Origin: an uncultured Alphaproteobacteria bacterium
GTDB taxonomy: Bacteria; Pseudomonadota; Alphaproteobacteria; Rhizobiales; Rhizobiaceae
Direction of reading: 5' to 3'
NCBI GenBank assembly: GCA_929200315.1
Contig: CAKMZB010000001.1
Coordinates: forward strand, 144,404 to 208,403
DNA: 64,000 nucleotides
Shown: positions 8,455-15,547 of the stretch, piece by piece
Position numbering within the stretch: position 1 is the stretch's first letter
How the letters are laid out: each line of letters starts with the position of its first letter
Made by a program: the position numbers and the translations under genes
Notes under the pieces: generated by a model
What the model was told of the DNA's origin: nothing
Seen by the model: the letters and a program-made list of their open reading frames with translations, nothing else
Databases searched by the model: none

Positions 8455-8859
8455 ATGAACGAAGACAATTCTGTTCTCATCGAGCTTACGTCGGAAGTGG
8501 TGAGCGCGTATGTCAGCAACAACCCTATCTCTTCGGCCGACCTGCCGAGTCTCATCAACGATGTTCACACCGCTCTGGGTGGCCTGAGTTCTGGTGGCGC
8601 CGCCGAACCTGCTGAAAAGCAGAAGCCGGCTGTTTCCATTAAAAAGTCGCTTGGCCACGATTACCTGATTTGCCTGGAAGACGGTAAGAAATTCAAGTCG
8701 TTGAAGCGTCACCTGAAAACGCATTTCGACCTGACGCCTGACGAATATCGTACCAAGTGGGGCCTTTCGTCCGACTATCCGATGGTCGCTCCGGCCTATT
8801 CGGAAGCCCGTTCCAAGCTCGCAAAGGCGAGCGGTCTTGGGCGCAAGGCGGGGAAGTAA
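8455..8859 (+). CDS. mucR: MucR/Ros family transcriptional regulator
   Basis: This is a zinc-finger global regulator related to Ros and MucR, which act as H-NS-like silencers and control exopolysaccharide, motility and cell-cycle genes in rhizobia and Brucella. The finger is C73-x2-D76-x9-H86-x3-H90, with Asp in place of the second Cys as in many MucR proteins. The N-terminal half ([18 protein letters not shown]) is the oligomerisation region. I chose the ATG at 8455 because the family usually begins close to the LIELT motif; an upstream ATG at 8434 would add 7 residues. A strong terminator follows. The target genes cannot be read here. Confidence 0.95.
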   Translation: MNEDNSVLIELTSEVVSAYVSNNPISSADLPSLINDVHTALGGLSSGGAAEPAEKQKPAVSIKKSLGHDYLICLEDGKKFKSLKRHLKTHFDLTPDEYRTKWGLSSDYPMVAPAYSEARSKLAKASGLGRKAGK

Positions 8860-8885
8860 TTCCCCCAACAAAACCGTAACTGTTG

Positions 8886-8914
8886 AAAAGGCCCGCCCTG
8901 CGCGGGCCTTTTTT
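8886..8914 (+). terminator. Rho-independent terminator after mucR
   Basis: An 11-bp perfect stem (AAAAGGCCCGC at 8886-8896 pairing with 8902-8912) with a 5-base loop is followed by a T-run. It lies 27 bases after the mucR stop. It is the clearest intrinsic terminator in the window. Confidence 0.93.
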
Positions 8915-9048
8915 GTTTCCGCAAATGTCTGGCAGAAAAGGAATATATCCGAGCCGCTCGTAAAAGTTGCAGAAAAATTGGCAGCAACTTATCCACTCCG
9001 CACGTTTATAGGATATTAGTCCTATTTCGAGTTTCAGCGGAGCTGCCC

Positions 9049-9441
9049 ATGGACCAAACTGCTATCCGAAAGTCTCAAGCACGGCGCTTGCACATTATGC
9101 GCCCCACACATCCTCTCTGCACCCTTTGTGAACATGCGGTTTCCGTCGGGTTCGACATCCCTCTGGAGGCATTGCGCCTGCCTACTCGTGGGGTGCGGGA
9201 AATTGCCAGGGCACGGCAGATCGCAATGTATTTCGCGGTTGTCACCTTTGAGGTGCCGATGAGCGAAGTCGCCGCCCATTTTGGTCGTGATCGCAGCACT
9301 GTCAGCCACGCTCTTTCTCGCGTTGAGGATGAGCGCAAGGACAAGCCGGATGCCTTTGAGCTGATGATGTTGCAACTGGAAGCCATGCTTGGCCTCACAC
9401 GCGAAGTTTGGGAAAGCCGACAGAACACGAGAGCTGCATGA
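9049..9441 (+). CDS. Stand-alone DnaA domain IV-like helix-turn-helix protein
   Basis: This 130-residue protein resembles the C-terminal DNA-binding domain of the replication initiator DnaA. Residues 51-62 (EIARARQIAMYF) match the basic helix of domain IV. Residues 79-88 (GRDRSTVSHA) match the DnaA signature helix. The AAA+ ATPase domain is absent, so it is not an initiator itself. Two cysteines in an HPLCTLCEHA segment (C24, C27) could bind a metal, but no matching second pair is seen. It overlaps the next gene by 4 bases (ATGA). A role as a DNA-binding regulator, possibly at DnaA boxes, is inference. Confidence 0.82.
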   Translation: MDQTAIRKSQARRLHIMRPTHPLCTLCEHAVSVGFDIPLEALRLPTRGVREIARARQIAMYFAVVTFEVPMSEVAAHFGRDRSTVSHALSRVEDERKDKPDAFELMMLQLEAMLGLTREVWESRQNTRAA

Positions 9442-10199
9442 AGATTGCTGCGAAGCGTACAAAAACCAGATTGATTGCGTTCCTTGCTCGGGAAGGGGCG
9501 GCAGATACTGCGCCATTCACATTGCCCGGTCAGACCATTTTGACAGCTGGCAATGGCTTACGTCACGTCACTACCGATCAGGTATTGCATGAGGCAATTT
9601 CAGACGGATTGCTTAAGAAGACGAGCGGAAAAATTGCCCTGACCGAACCAGGAAAAAGCGCAGCGCGCCGTCTTGCTGGTCTCGGCGAAGATGCATTTAC
9701 GACCCAGCATCGGATGCTGGAAAACAGTGAAATTCGCTTGCCTGGCGGTATAAAGCAGACGGTGCGGGTTAACTGCAACGAATCTCCCTTGTCACGCTTA
9801 CGCGCCAGAGCGGCTAAGGACGGGCGACCGTGGATCAGTGAGGCTGGTTTTGCTGCGGGGGAGAAGCTGCGGCAGGACTTTCATTTTGGACAGTTTCAGC
9901 AGCGCGTCACCGCCAGCTGGGATCCGACCAATGCAGCTAAACGCGGCAAGGGTTCGCGGGGCGGCATGGCGGATATCAGCGACAACGCCCTTGATTCTCG
10001 CCATCGGATGCAGCGTGCGCTGGAAAGCGTCGGCCCCGATCTTGCCGGCCTGCTTACTGATATCTGTTGTCATTTGAAAGGCTTGGAGACAGTTGAGCGA
10101 GAACGTCGTTGGCCACCACGCTCAGCCAAGCTCATGCTGCGCACGGGTCTTGACCTCCTCGCCCGCCACTACGGCACGCAAGCTGGTACAAGAAGCTAG
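9438..10199 (+). CDS. DUF6456 domain protein
   Basis: This 253-residue cytosolic protein starts at an ATG overlapping the stop of the DnaA-like gene, so the two are probably translated together. The C-terminal half (about residues 118-250) carries the DUF6456-like core: SPLSRLRARAAKDGRPWIS, then FAAGEKLRQDF and the LTDICCHLKGLETVERERRWP stretch. The N-terminus (residues 1-70) looks like a winged-helix fold, with LIAFLAREG and a repeated basic segment. The function is unknown. Pairing with a DNA-binding domain suggests a regulatory or chromosome-related role. Confidence 0.75.
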   Translation: MKIAAKRTKTRLIAFLAREGAADTAPFTLPGQTILTAGNGLRHVTTDQVLHEAISDGLLKKTSGKIALTEPGKSAARRLAGLGEDAFTTQHRMLENSEIRLPGGIKQTVRVNCNESPLSRLRARAAKDGRPWISEAGFAAGEKLRQDFHFGQFQQRVTASWDPTNAAKRGKGSRGGMADISDNALDSRHRMQRALESVGPDLAGLLTDICCHLKGLETVERERRWPPRSAKLMLRTGLDLLARHYGTQAGTRS

Positions 10200-10206
10200 A
10201 TACCGG

Positions 10207-10647
10207 TCAGGAAGCGGCTTGGGCAAGCGCCTTGATACGTTCCACCATGGCGCGCAGTCCGTTGGAGCGTTGGGGCGTCAAATGTTCGGCTAGGCCGATG
10301 TCACGGAACGTTTTTTGCTCATCAATGGCCACAATCTCTTCCGCCCTCTGGCCTGAAAAGAGCGACAACGCCACCGCGACCAACCCGCTTACGATATGAG
10401 CGTCTGATGCCCCGCGAAACGCCACTCGGCCATCATCGGTTGCAGAAGGGTAGAGCCAGACCTGACTGACACACCCTTTCACCTTGTTGATGTCAGTCTG
10501 CGCGCCATCGGGCATCGGTTTTAGAGCGCGTCCGAGTTCTATGAGATAGCCATAGCGGTCGTCCCAATCATCAAGCATCTGAAAATTCTCGATTATTTCA
10601 TCAATATTCGTGTCGAGAGTCAGGGGGTTGGCGGGGTCTTCGGACAT
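10207..10647 (-). CDS. sufE: SufE-like cysteine desulfuration protein
   Basis: SufE accepts persulfide sulfur from the cysteine desulfurase SufS for iron-sulfur cluster assembly. The acceptor cysteine is C59 in the VKGCVSQVWL motif. The 146-residue length fits the family once the start is set at the ATG at 10647 (MSEDPAN); the longer frame from 10743 adds 32 unconserved residues. The gene converges on the DUF6456 gene with only 7 bases between stops. No other suf gene is nearby. Confidence 0.93.
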   Translation of the reverse strand: MSEDPANPLTLDTNIDEIIENFQMLDDWDDRYGYLIELGRALKPMPDGAQTDINKVKGCVSQVWLYPSATDDGRVAFRGASDAHIVSGLVAVALSLFSGQRAEEIVAIDEQKTFRDIGLAEHLTPQRSNGLRAMVERIKALAQAAS

Positions 10648-10798
10648 GGGTTTGTTTTCCAGCTTTGACCCGGAAAGGGCAGCGTTGACGCGTGCTCTGT
10701 CTAGATGCACGGGGACCGTGCGCCAAGACTTTTGGGAGGCCAAGGCAAATTTCGCAGATTTAGGCTTACGTTAAAGTCCGCATGGCACGCTGTCCTCG

Positions 10799-12541
10799 AT
10801 GTCCGGATGTTCGGACTTAGAGGGTTACCCTGTTTTGCGTCTTCTCTCGCAGATAATGGTCGCTTGTGATGCCTGTGTGGACACATGGCTCCATGAAGAC
10901 AGTGCTGTTTCGGCGCGCCAGCGCGCCGGGCAGCGCCGCTTTGTGCTGTTGCATGTCACGCTGGGTGTCGTCTTGTTGTTCATGACCCCGATCCTGGTGG
11001 CCTTTGATGCCTGGGGACGAGGCGTCGCACCCGTCATGGCGGTGCTTGGTTGCGTTTCGGTAGCGCTTGCGCTCGTTATGGTGCGCACCGGTAAGCCATT
11101 GATCGTTCAAGCGGTCTCTATAGTAGCAATCACTGCCGCGATGGCCGCGTTGATCTGGTCGCTCGGTGGAGCAGGATCGGCCTGGGCGGCTATGCTCGTC
11201 CTGCCGATGCTTGAGGCTGCACAGATACGCTCTGCTTGGTCAAACCGCATTGCCGGTGCTGCCGCTTTTTCTGCGCTCGGCATGCTGGTTCTGCTTAATC
11301 CTGTTCCCCTGGCATTCGTCAACGCTGCCCTTTTGTTCGCTGCCTTTGGCCATATCAGCCGTACCCAACGCGCGATAATGCGCGACGGCGCCGCCGCCGT
11401 CGCTGAAGATAAACACAAAACGCAGTTGCTGGCTGCAGTCGGTCGCACCGCCGTGCAAATGGACGCCGTTGGTGCGGTCACCATGTTCGCAGGCGGAAAC
11501 CTCACCCTTGCCGTCGGTGACAGGTTGATCGACTTGGTCGCTGAGGAAGACCGCGAAGATTTTCGGGCTCTGATCGCCGATAACCTCGCCGTTGCCTCCG
11601 TTCGCCTTTGGAACGCCGGAACGGCGGATTGGTTGTGGGTTGCGCTGGCAAAACAGTCTTCCAGCGAAGCAAAAGCCCAGCTCCTCACCATCACGCCGCT
11701 GGGTGGAACTGTGGTGGACGGGGCAGGCAAGTCGGCCGAGCGGCAGAACCTGCTTGCAACGATGAGCCATGAAATGCGTACGCCGCTCAACGCGATTATC
11801 GGTTTCTCCGACGTTTTGCAGAAAGGCGTTCTGGGCACTCAGCTGGGGCAGCGTGAGCAGGAATATGTCACCCTTATTCGCGATTCCGGCGAGCATCTTC
11901 TCGACATCGTCAAGGCGACACTCGACGCAGCGCGTCTTGAGGCCGGGAAGTACGCACTCACAATCTCGGACTTCAATTTTGCCGCTCTGGCCCAGTCTTG
12001 CCAGCGTATGTTGCTACCTGTGGCGAATGAGGCTGGGGTGCAGTTGATTTGCGACACCGGTGGCATCCATCAAGCCGTATCTGCTGATGAGCGCGCCTGT
12101 CGTCAAACGCTCATCAACCTCGTAGGCAATGCCATCAAATTCACCCCGCCCGGTGGGCGGGTTGAGCTGAAAATCCGAACGAGCGGTGTGCAAATGATCG
12201 TCACCGTTAGTGATACTGGCATAGGTATTGCAGCCGACGATCTGGCGCGCCTTGGCGAGCCATTTGTGCAGCTCGACCACAACCCAAACCGTGCACTTGC
12301 TGGATCCGGCCTTGGCCTGTCTCTCGTAAAGGGTTTCGTCGAACTGCATGGCGGTGAGATGACGATAGCCAGCAAGCCCGATGCAGGAACGCAGGTGAAG
12401 ATCGTCCTGCCGCTGCGTGCTGTTGGCCGCAAACCCCGCGCCTCAACAAATGCAATCGTGCCTGCCTCCGCTGGCTCGGCACAAACCATAGCTGCGCCCG
12501 TCGTCAGCGCTGCGCCCATTCCTGTTTCCCGTCTCGCGTAA
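10799..12541 (+). CDS. Membrane sensor histidine kinase
   Basis: This 580-residue inner-membrane kinase has about six hydrophobic helices (residues 47-185), a degenerate PAS-like region (about 205-310), a HisKA domain with phospho-acceptor H324 (TMSHEMRTPLNAIIGFSD) and an HATPase domain. The HATPase domain shows the N box (NLVGNAIKFTPPGG), the DTGIGI G1 box and the GSGLGLSLV G2 box. The C-terminal 35 residues are low complexity. No partner response regulator is adjacent. It heads an operon with a peptidoglycan-binding protein and DUF1491, so cell-envelope or cell-cycle sensing is plausible. The start is uncertain: an inverted repeat overlaps the ATG at 10799, and an ATG at 10856 is an alternative. 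Confidence 0.88.
   Translation: MSGCSDLEGYPVLRLLSQIMVACDACVDTWLHEDSAVSARQRAGQRRFVLLHVTLGVVLLFMTPILVAFDAWGRGVAPVMAVLGCVSVALALVMVRTGKPLIVQAVSIVAITAAMAALIWSLGGAGSAWAAMLVLPMLEAAQIRSAWSNRIAGAAAFSALGMLVLLNPVPLAFVNAALLFAAFGHISRTQRAIMRDGAAAVAEDKHKTQLLAAVGRTAVQMDAVGAVTMFAGGNLTLAVGDRLIDLVAEEDREDFRALIADNLAVASVRLWNAGTADWLWVALAKQSSSEAKAQLLTITPLGGTVVDGAGKSAERQNLLATMSHEMRTPLNAIIGFSDVLQKGVLGTQLGQREQEYVTLIRDSGEHLLDIVKATLDAARLEAGKYALTISDFNFAALAQSCQRMLLPVANEAGVQLICDTGGIHQAVSADERACRQTLINLVGNAIKFTPPGGRVELKIRTSGVQMIVTVSDTGIGIAADDLARLGEPFVQLDHNPNRALAGSGLGLSLVKGFVELHGGEMTIASKPDAGTQVKIVLPLRAVGRKPRASTNAIVPASAGSAQTIAAPVVSAAPIPVSRLA
10801..10816. promoter_or_regulatory. Inverted repeat GTCCG-N6-CGGAC at the kinase start
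   Basis: Five-base arms (10801-10805 and 10812-10816) flank a 6-base centre in the divergent region between sufE and the sensor kinase. The repeat overlaps the first possible kinase start codon. It could be an operator, in which case translation would start further downstream. It is short enough to be chance. Confidence 0.25.
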
Positions 12542-12557
12542 CCTAAGGAGACCGACA

Positions 12558-13391
12558 ATGTATGCAACCAGACCAGACCATCTGCAGGAGGCCCCTGCCG
12601 CTCTGGCACCTTATTCAGAGCGCCGTCCCGCCTCGCGGCTGCGTATTCCTGCTTTCATGAGTGAAGCACCCGCGCTGTTTGCAGGTGCTATCCTGTCACT
12701 CTCCGTCATGGGGGCGATTTTCGTGAACGCCGTCTGGTTTCAGCCCGTCGTCCATCCCTCGCCGCTCTTTGCTCCACGTGCCGCGTTGGAGCAAGCAACC
12801 GTTCCTGCGCTCACGACCGCGCCGGTAACGGTGCCGACTCCCAAACCGCAGCAGGTTACCAAGGTTGAACCGGCCAAACAGCCCGCTATTGACAGTGGAG
12901 CCGCCCGGGAAATCCTGCGCGAGGTGCAATCTGCTCTTTCCGTTCGCGGCTATTATGAGGGCAAGCTCGACGGCATTTACGGCTCGCGCAGCGAGAAGGC
13001 GATTACCACCTTCCAGCGCGATCACGGAATTGATGCCAACGGTCAGGCATCGGTCAAATTGTTGACCAAAATCCTGTTGTCCGGCAGCGCCAAGCCTGCG
13101 GAAGTGCCGGTCCCGGCCCCGGTGGAAGTGCGCATGGTCAAAACAAAGCCAGTCCCGCTCCAGCAGGAAACAGCTTTGGCACCACCACACCCCGACGGTC
13201 TGATCGCCCAGATTCAGCAGGGCTTGCGTGCCTTTGGCTATGACCAGCTCACGGTGGACGGCCAGATGGGTCAGCAGACTTCAACCGCGATCCAGCGTTT
13301 TCAGCTATACTTTGGCATGGAGATCACGGGTGAGCCGTCTGAGGCCGTACTCGACAAGTTGCGGGAAGTGGGTGCTTACCAGCAGGGTTGA
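12558..13391 (+). CDS. Membrane-anchored peptidoglycan-binding protein (two PG_binding_1 domains)
   Basis: This 277-residue protein has one transmembrane helix at about residues 36-57, so the bulk is expected in the periplasm. A Pro/Thr/Lys-rich linker follows. Two PG_binding_1 repeats come next: residues about 114-170 (VQSALSVRGYYEGKLDGIYG, then AITTFQRDHGID) and about 215-272 (LRAFGYDQLTVDGQMG, then TAIQRFQLYFGM). It has a good Shine-Dalgarno (TAAGGAG). It probably tethers a membrane complex to the cell wall. Its operon position after a sensor kinase suggests it may feed envelope status to that kinase, which is inference. Confidence 0.88.
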   Translation: MYATRPDHLQEAPAALAPYSERRPASRLRIPAFMSEAPALFAGAILSLSVMGAIFVNAVWFQPVVHPSPLFAPRAALEQATVPALTTAPVTVPTPKPQQVTKVEPAKQPAIDSGAAREILREVQSALSVRGYYEGKLDGIYGSRSEKAITTFQRDHGIDANGQASVKLLTKILLSGSAKPAEVPVPAPVEVRMVKTKPVPLQQETALAPPHPDGLIAQIQQGLRAFGYDQLTVDGQMGQQTSTAIQRFQLYFGMEITGEPSEAVLDKLREVGAYQQG

Positions 13392-13401
13392 TTGTTCGTT
13401 C

Positions 13402-13746
13402 GTGCGGGTCACAACCAAACTCTTTGTCGATGCATTGCTGCGCCGGGCTCGCGCTCAGGGCGGCTTTGCTGTCGTTTTGCGCAAAGGGGCGGCGGAGGCT
13501 GGTGCGGTCTTCATTGTTGGGCGCGCACTGGACGGCCAGCAGACGCTCTACGCACCGGCCATGCAATTGTCATACGGTGAAGGGGCGGCGGACGAGCGGC
13601 TCTTTGAAAGGCGCAAATCAGACCTCACCGATGCCCATGTCGCCGAATGGATGGAGAGCGAAGGGCGCATAGACCCAGACTTCTGGGCCGTGGAGCTTGA
13701 AGATGTAAGCGGGCCTCTGCCCTTTGAGATTGTCGATGAGAACTAG
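13402..13746 (+). CDS. DUF1491 family protein
   Basis: This 114-residue cytosolic protein of unknown function matches the DUF1491 pattern: KLFVDALLRRARAQGGFA, then AGAVFIVGRALDG, LFERRKSD and DPDFWAVELED. The likely start is the GTG at 13402, ten bases after the preceding stop; the longer open frame from 13228 lies inside the upstream gene and is not credible. Its stop overlaps the stop of the convergent DUF2336-like gene in one CTAG. Several bacteria encode this family beside cell-envelope genes, but no role is established. Confidence 0.85.
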   Translation: MRVTTKLFVDALLRRARAQGGFAVVLRKGAAEAGAVFIVGRALDGQQTLYAPAMQLSYGEGAADERLFERRKSDLTDAHVAEWMESEGRIDPDFWAVELEDVSGPLPFEIVDEN

Positions 13747-14282
13747 GCCTCGATCGAGATTTCCGGAAGTTGGCTCGCCGGTGGCAGGAAGGCCGGATGA
13801 TCGATACGCGGCTTGTAAATACCCTTCAGTGCCAATTTGATCTCATCACTTTCAACGCCGAGCTGGCGGGCGAGCGCCGCGCCAAGGTCTTTGCGCCGAG
13901 CGATGGTTCGGCAATGGGCGTCACCCAACGCCTTGGCAATGCGCAGCAAGTCGAGCTGGCCGAGCACTGGTGAGGTGCGGAGCATTTTGCCGCCGATCTC
14001 TACTGGTTCCATGCTAATGCGAACAGCAATAGGACGGGGGGTTGCCAGCGACGCTGCTAGCAGTCGGCCAATCTCCTTGCGGGCTAGCGCAGAAGTGAAC
14101 GCGTAGAGCTTGCTAAATGCAATGTTCAGTTGTTCGCGGGTAATGGCGGGGCGCTCGGCTGGATCAACGAACCGGCTGCAGATGGAAATCAAGCGCTCAT
14201 CGGCTTTCTCAGGACTAGTGCAGGGCATTGCCTCCTGATCACAATATCCGAGAATTGCTGGTTTAGATGTTTGGATCTGCAT
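13743..14282 (-). CDS. DUF2336-like protein behind a CtrA-type box
   Basis: This 179-residue helical protein resembles the repeat pattern of DUF2336: RISMEPVEIGGKMLRTSPVL, then DLLRIAKALGDAHCRTIARR and LGAALARQLGVE. It is about half the usual length of that family, so it is either a short member or only the conserved core. It has no signal peptide or membrane helix. A perfect TTAA-N7-TTAA site lies 48 bases upstream of the ATG at 14282, suggesting cell-cycle control by CtrA. The stop shares a CTAG with the convergent DUF1491 gene. Confidence 0.65.
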   Translation of the reverse strand: MQIQTSKPAILGYCDQEAMPCTSPEKADERLISICSRFVDPAERPAITREQLNIAFSKLYAFTSALARKEIGRLLAASLATPRPIAVRISMEPVEIGGKMLRTSPVLGQLDLLRIAKALGDAHCRTIARRKDLGAALARQLGVESDEIKLALKGIYKPRIDHPAFLPPASQLPEISIEA

Positions 14283-14327
14283 GTTTTGCTCCCCGAGCGA
14301 ACCATTGGTTCAGCCTCGGGCAGAAAT

Positions 14328-14346
14328 GGTTAACAGAGCGTTAACC
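14328..14346 (-). promoter_or_regulatory. CtrA-type binding site, TTAA-N7-TTAA
   Basis: The site reads GGTTAAC, 5 bases, GTTAACC and is a perfect inverted repeat. It contains the full CtrA box TTAA (14330-14333), 7 bases, TTAA (14341-14344). It lies just upstream of the DUF2336-like gene and downstream of the DUF1254 stop. CtrA boxes of this form control cell-cycle genes in alphaproteobacteria. Confidence 0.7.
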
Positions 14347-14360
14347 ACAATTATTTTCCT

Positions 14361-14969
14361 TTAGTCGGCGTCCTCGATCACCAAGTCTGGCTCGCCGGAA
14401 ATGGAGGCGTTCGGCAATTGGAACCGCTCGCAGCTTGCTGCCTGGAGGAAGTTGGAGACTCGCTCCCGCCAGCTTTCGTCCTCCTGCAGGGCTCGCACGA
14501 TAACGAAACCTTCCTCCATGTCCGCTTCCACTACTACGGCCTGTTCCGCTTCCGCAGGCGGATCGGCGCGCAGTCGCGCCATTTGGATCGGGCTGAGCAC
14601 CAGGAGGAACAGCTGTCCGCCCACCGCAGTGCGGTCGTTAAAGGAATAGATGTTCTGACCACGGTTGGTGAAGATGGAGGCTGACCAGAAAGGGAGTTGA
14701 CCTTCCGCGCGGACAACCAGGGCGTCCTGTGAGAGATCAAAGCGGCAAGCAATGGAGCCAAAGTGAGCATCTGTGGGACCGAGCGGACCAGTTCCAGTCC
14801 CCGCGGCGGCAACGGGCTGGAACTCCCACGTTTCCCCGGTAGCAGACAGCCGCTGCCAGGCGTCTCGCTCAGCAAAGGCGGGGATCGCCAGCACCACCAC
14901 GAGATGGACGACCAGCGCAAGGACTATGCCCACGGCAAGGATGTATATGGCCCGGCTCAACCCCTGCAT
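14361..14969 (-). CDS. DUF1254 domain membrane-anchored protein
   Basis: This 202-residue protein has one N-terminal transmembrane helix (residues 5-28, IYILAVGIVLALVVHLVVVL), so the remainder should be periplasmic. The pattern DAWQRLSATGETWEF and the strand-rich body fit the short rhizobial DUF1254 proteins. I chose the ATG at 14969, which overlaps the DUF1214 gene by 13 bases; the longer frame adds a basic stretch with no conservation. It is paired with the DUF1214 gene, as I recall from related genomes. The function is unknown. Confidence 0.75.
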   Translation of the reverse strand: MQGLSRAIYILAVGIVLALVVHLVVVLAIPAFAERDAWQRLSATGETWEFQPVAAAGTGTGPLGPTDAHFGSIACRFDLSQDALVVRAEGQLPFWSASIFTNRGQNIYSFNDRTAVGGQLFLLVLSPIQMARLRADPPAEAEQAVVVEADMEEGFVIVRALQEDESWRERVSNFLQAASCERFQLPNASISGEPDLVIEDAD

Positions 14970-15538
14970 TGGACCCGCCTGATTTCCGGCAACACAATAT
15001 TGGAGATGCCTGCGCCGCTGGTGACCGGGCTGTCGTAGAGACGCATGACCAATTGCAGTGGTCCGGTGCCGTCTACAGCAAGCCAATTGCCGGTCTCGTG
15101 GATTTCGCCGATATTGACCGCAAGGGTGCGTGGCTCAAACCAGACCACGTCGCTGGAGACCAGCACTGAGGGCCGGCCCAGGCGGTCTGCTACTACGGCG
15201 CCCTTGGGGTCTTGAGCGGTGAGGGTCCACAGGCGGGCTTGCGGCAATTTACCGTTCAGCCGGTAGCGACACTGGCGCTGGAGTGGTTGGTTTTGGGTAT
15301 CAGTCTCAGCGATAAAGACGACGCCCTCAGCAGCCCCCAGCGGCACGTTGCCTTCCGCGGCTACCTTGGCCGTCGTGTACGGATCCGCTTGGGCTGAACC
15401 CGCATAGGGCCAGGCAAGCCAGGGACCGACACGCAGAGCACCGAACCCTTGATTGTCGCGCACCGAAACCCACGACAGGAATGAACCAAGCCCAAGACCG
15501 ATGATCAGGATGGCGAGCCCGCCAATGAAGAGGCGCAT
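14957..15538 (-). CDS. DUF1214 domain membrane-anchored protein
   Basis: This 193-residue protein has an N-terminal transmembrane helix or uncleaved signal (residues 2-22). The body matches DUF1214, with ARLWTLTAQDPKG and the C-terminal GNWLAVDGTGPLQLVMRLYD motif. It lies 9 bases after the penicillin-binding protein gene on the same strand and overlaps the DUF1254 gene, so the three may form one transcript. The function is unknown; a periplasmic envelope role is inferred from topology and neighbours. Confidence 0.8.
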   Translation of the reverse strand: MRLFIGGLAILIIGLGLGSFLSWVSVRDNQGFGALRVGPWLAWPYAGSAQADPYTTAKVAAEGNVPLGAAEGVVFIAETDTQNQPLQRQCRYRLNGKLPQARLWTLTAQDPKGAVVADRLGRPSVLVSSDVVWFEPRTLAVNIGEIHETGNWLAVDGTGPLQLVMRLYDSPVTSGAGISNIVLPEIRRVQCRG

Positions 15539-15547
15539 GACTCCGCG

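Noticed and set aside
10207..10743. Long N-terminal form of SufE from 10743
   Set aside because: The added 32 residues do not fit the family and the ATG at 10647 gives the usual length.
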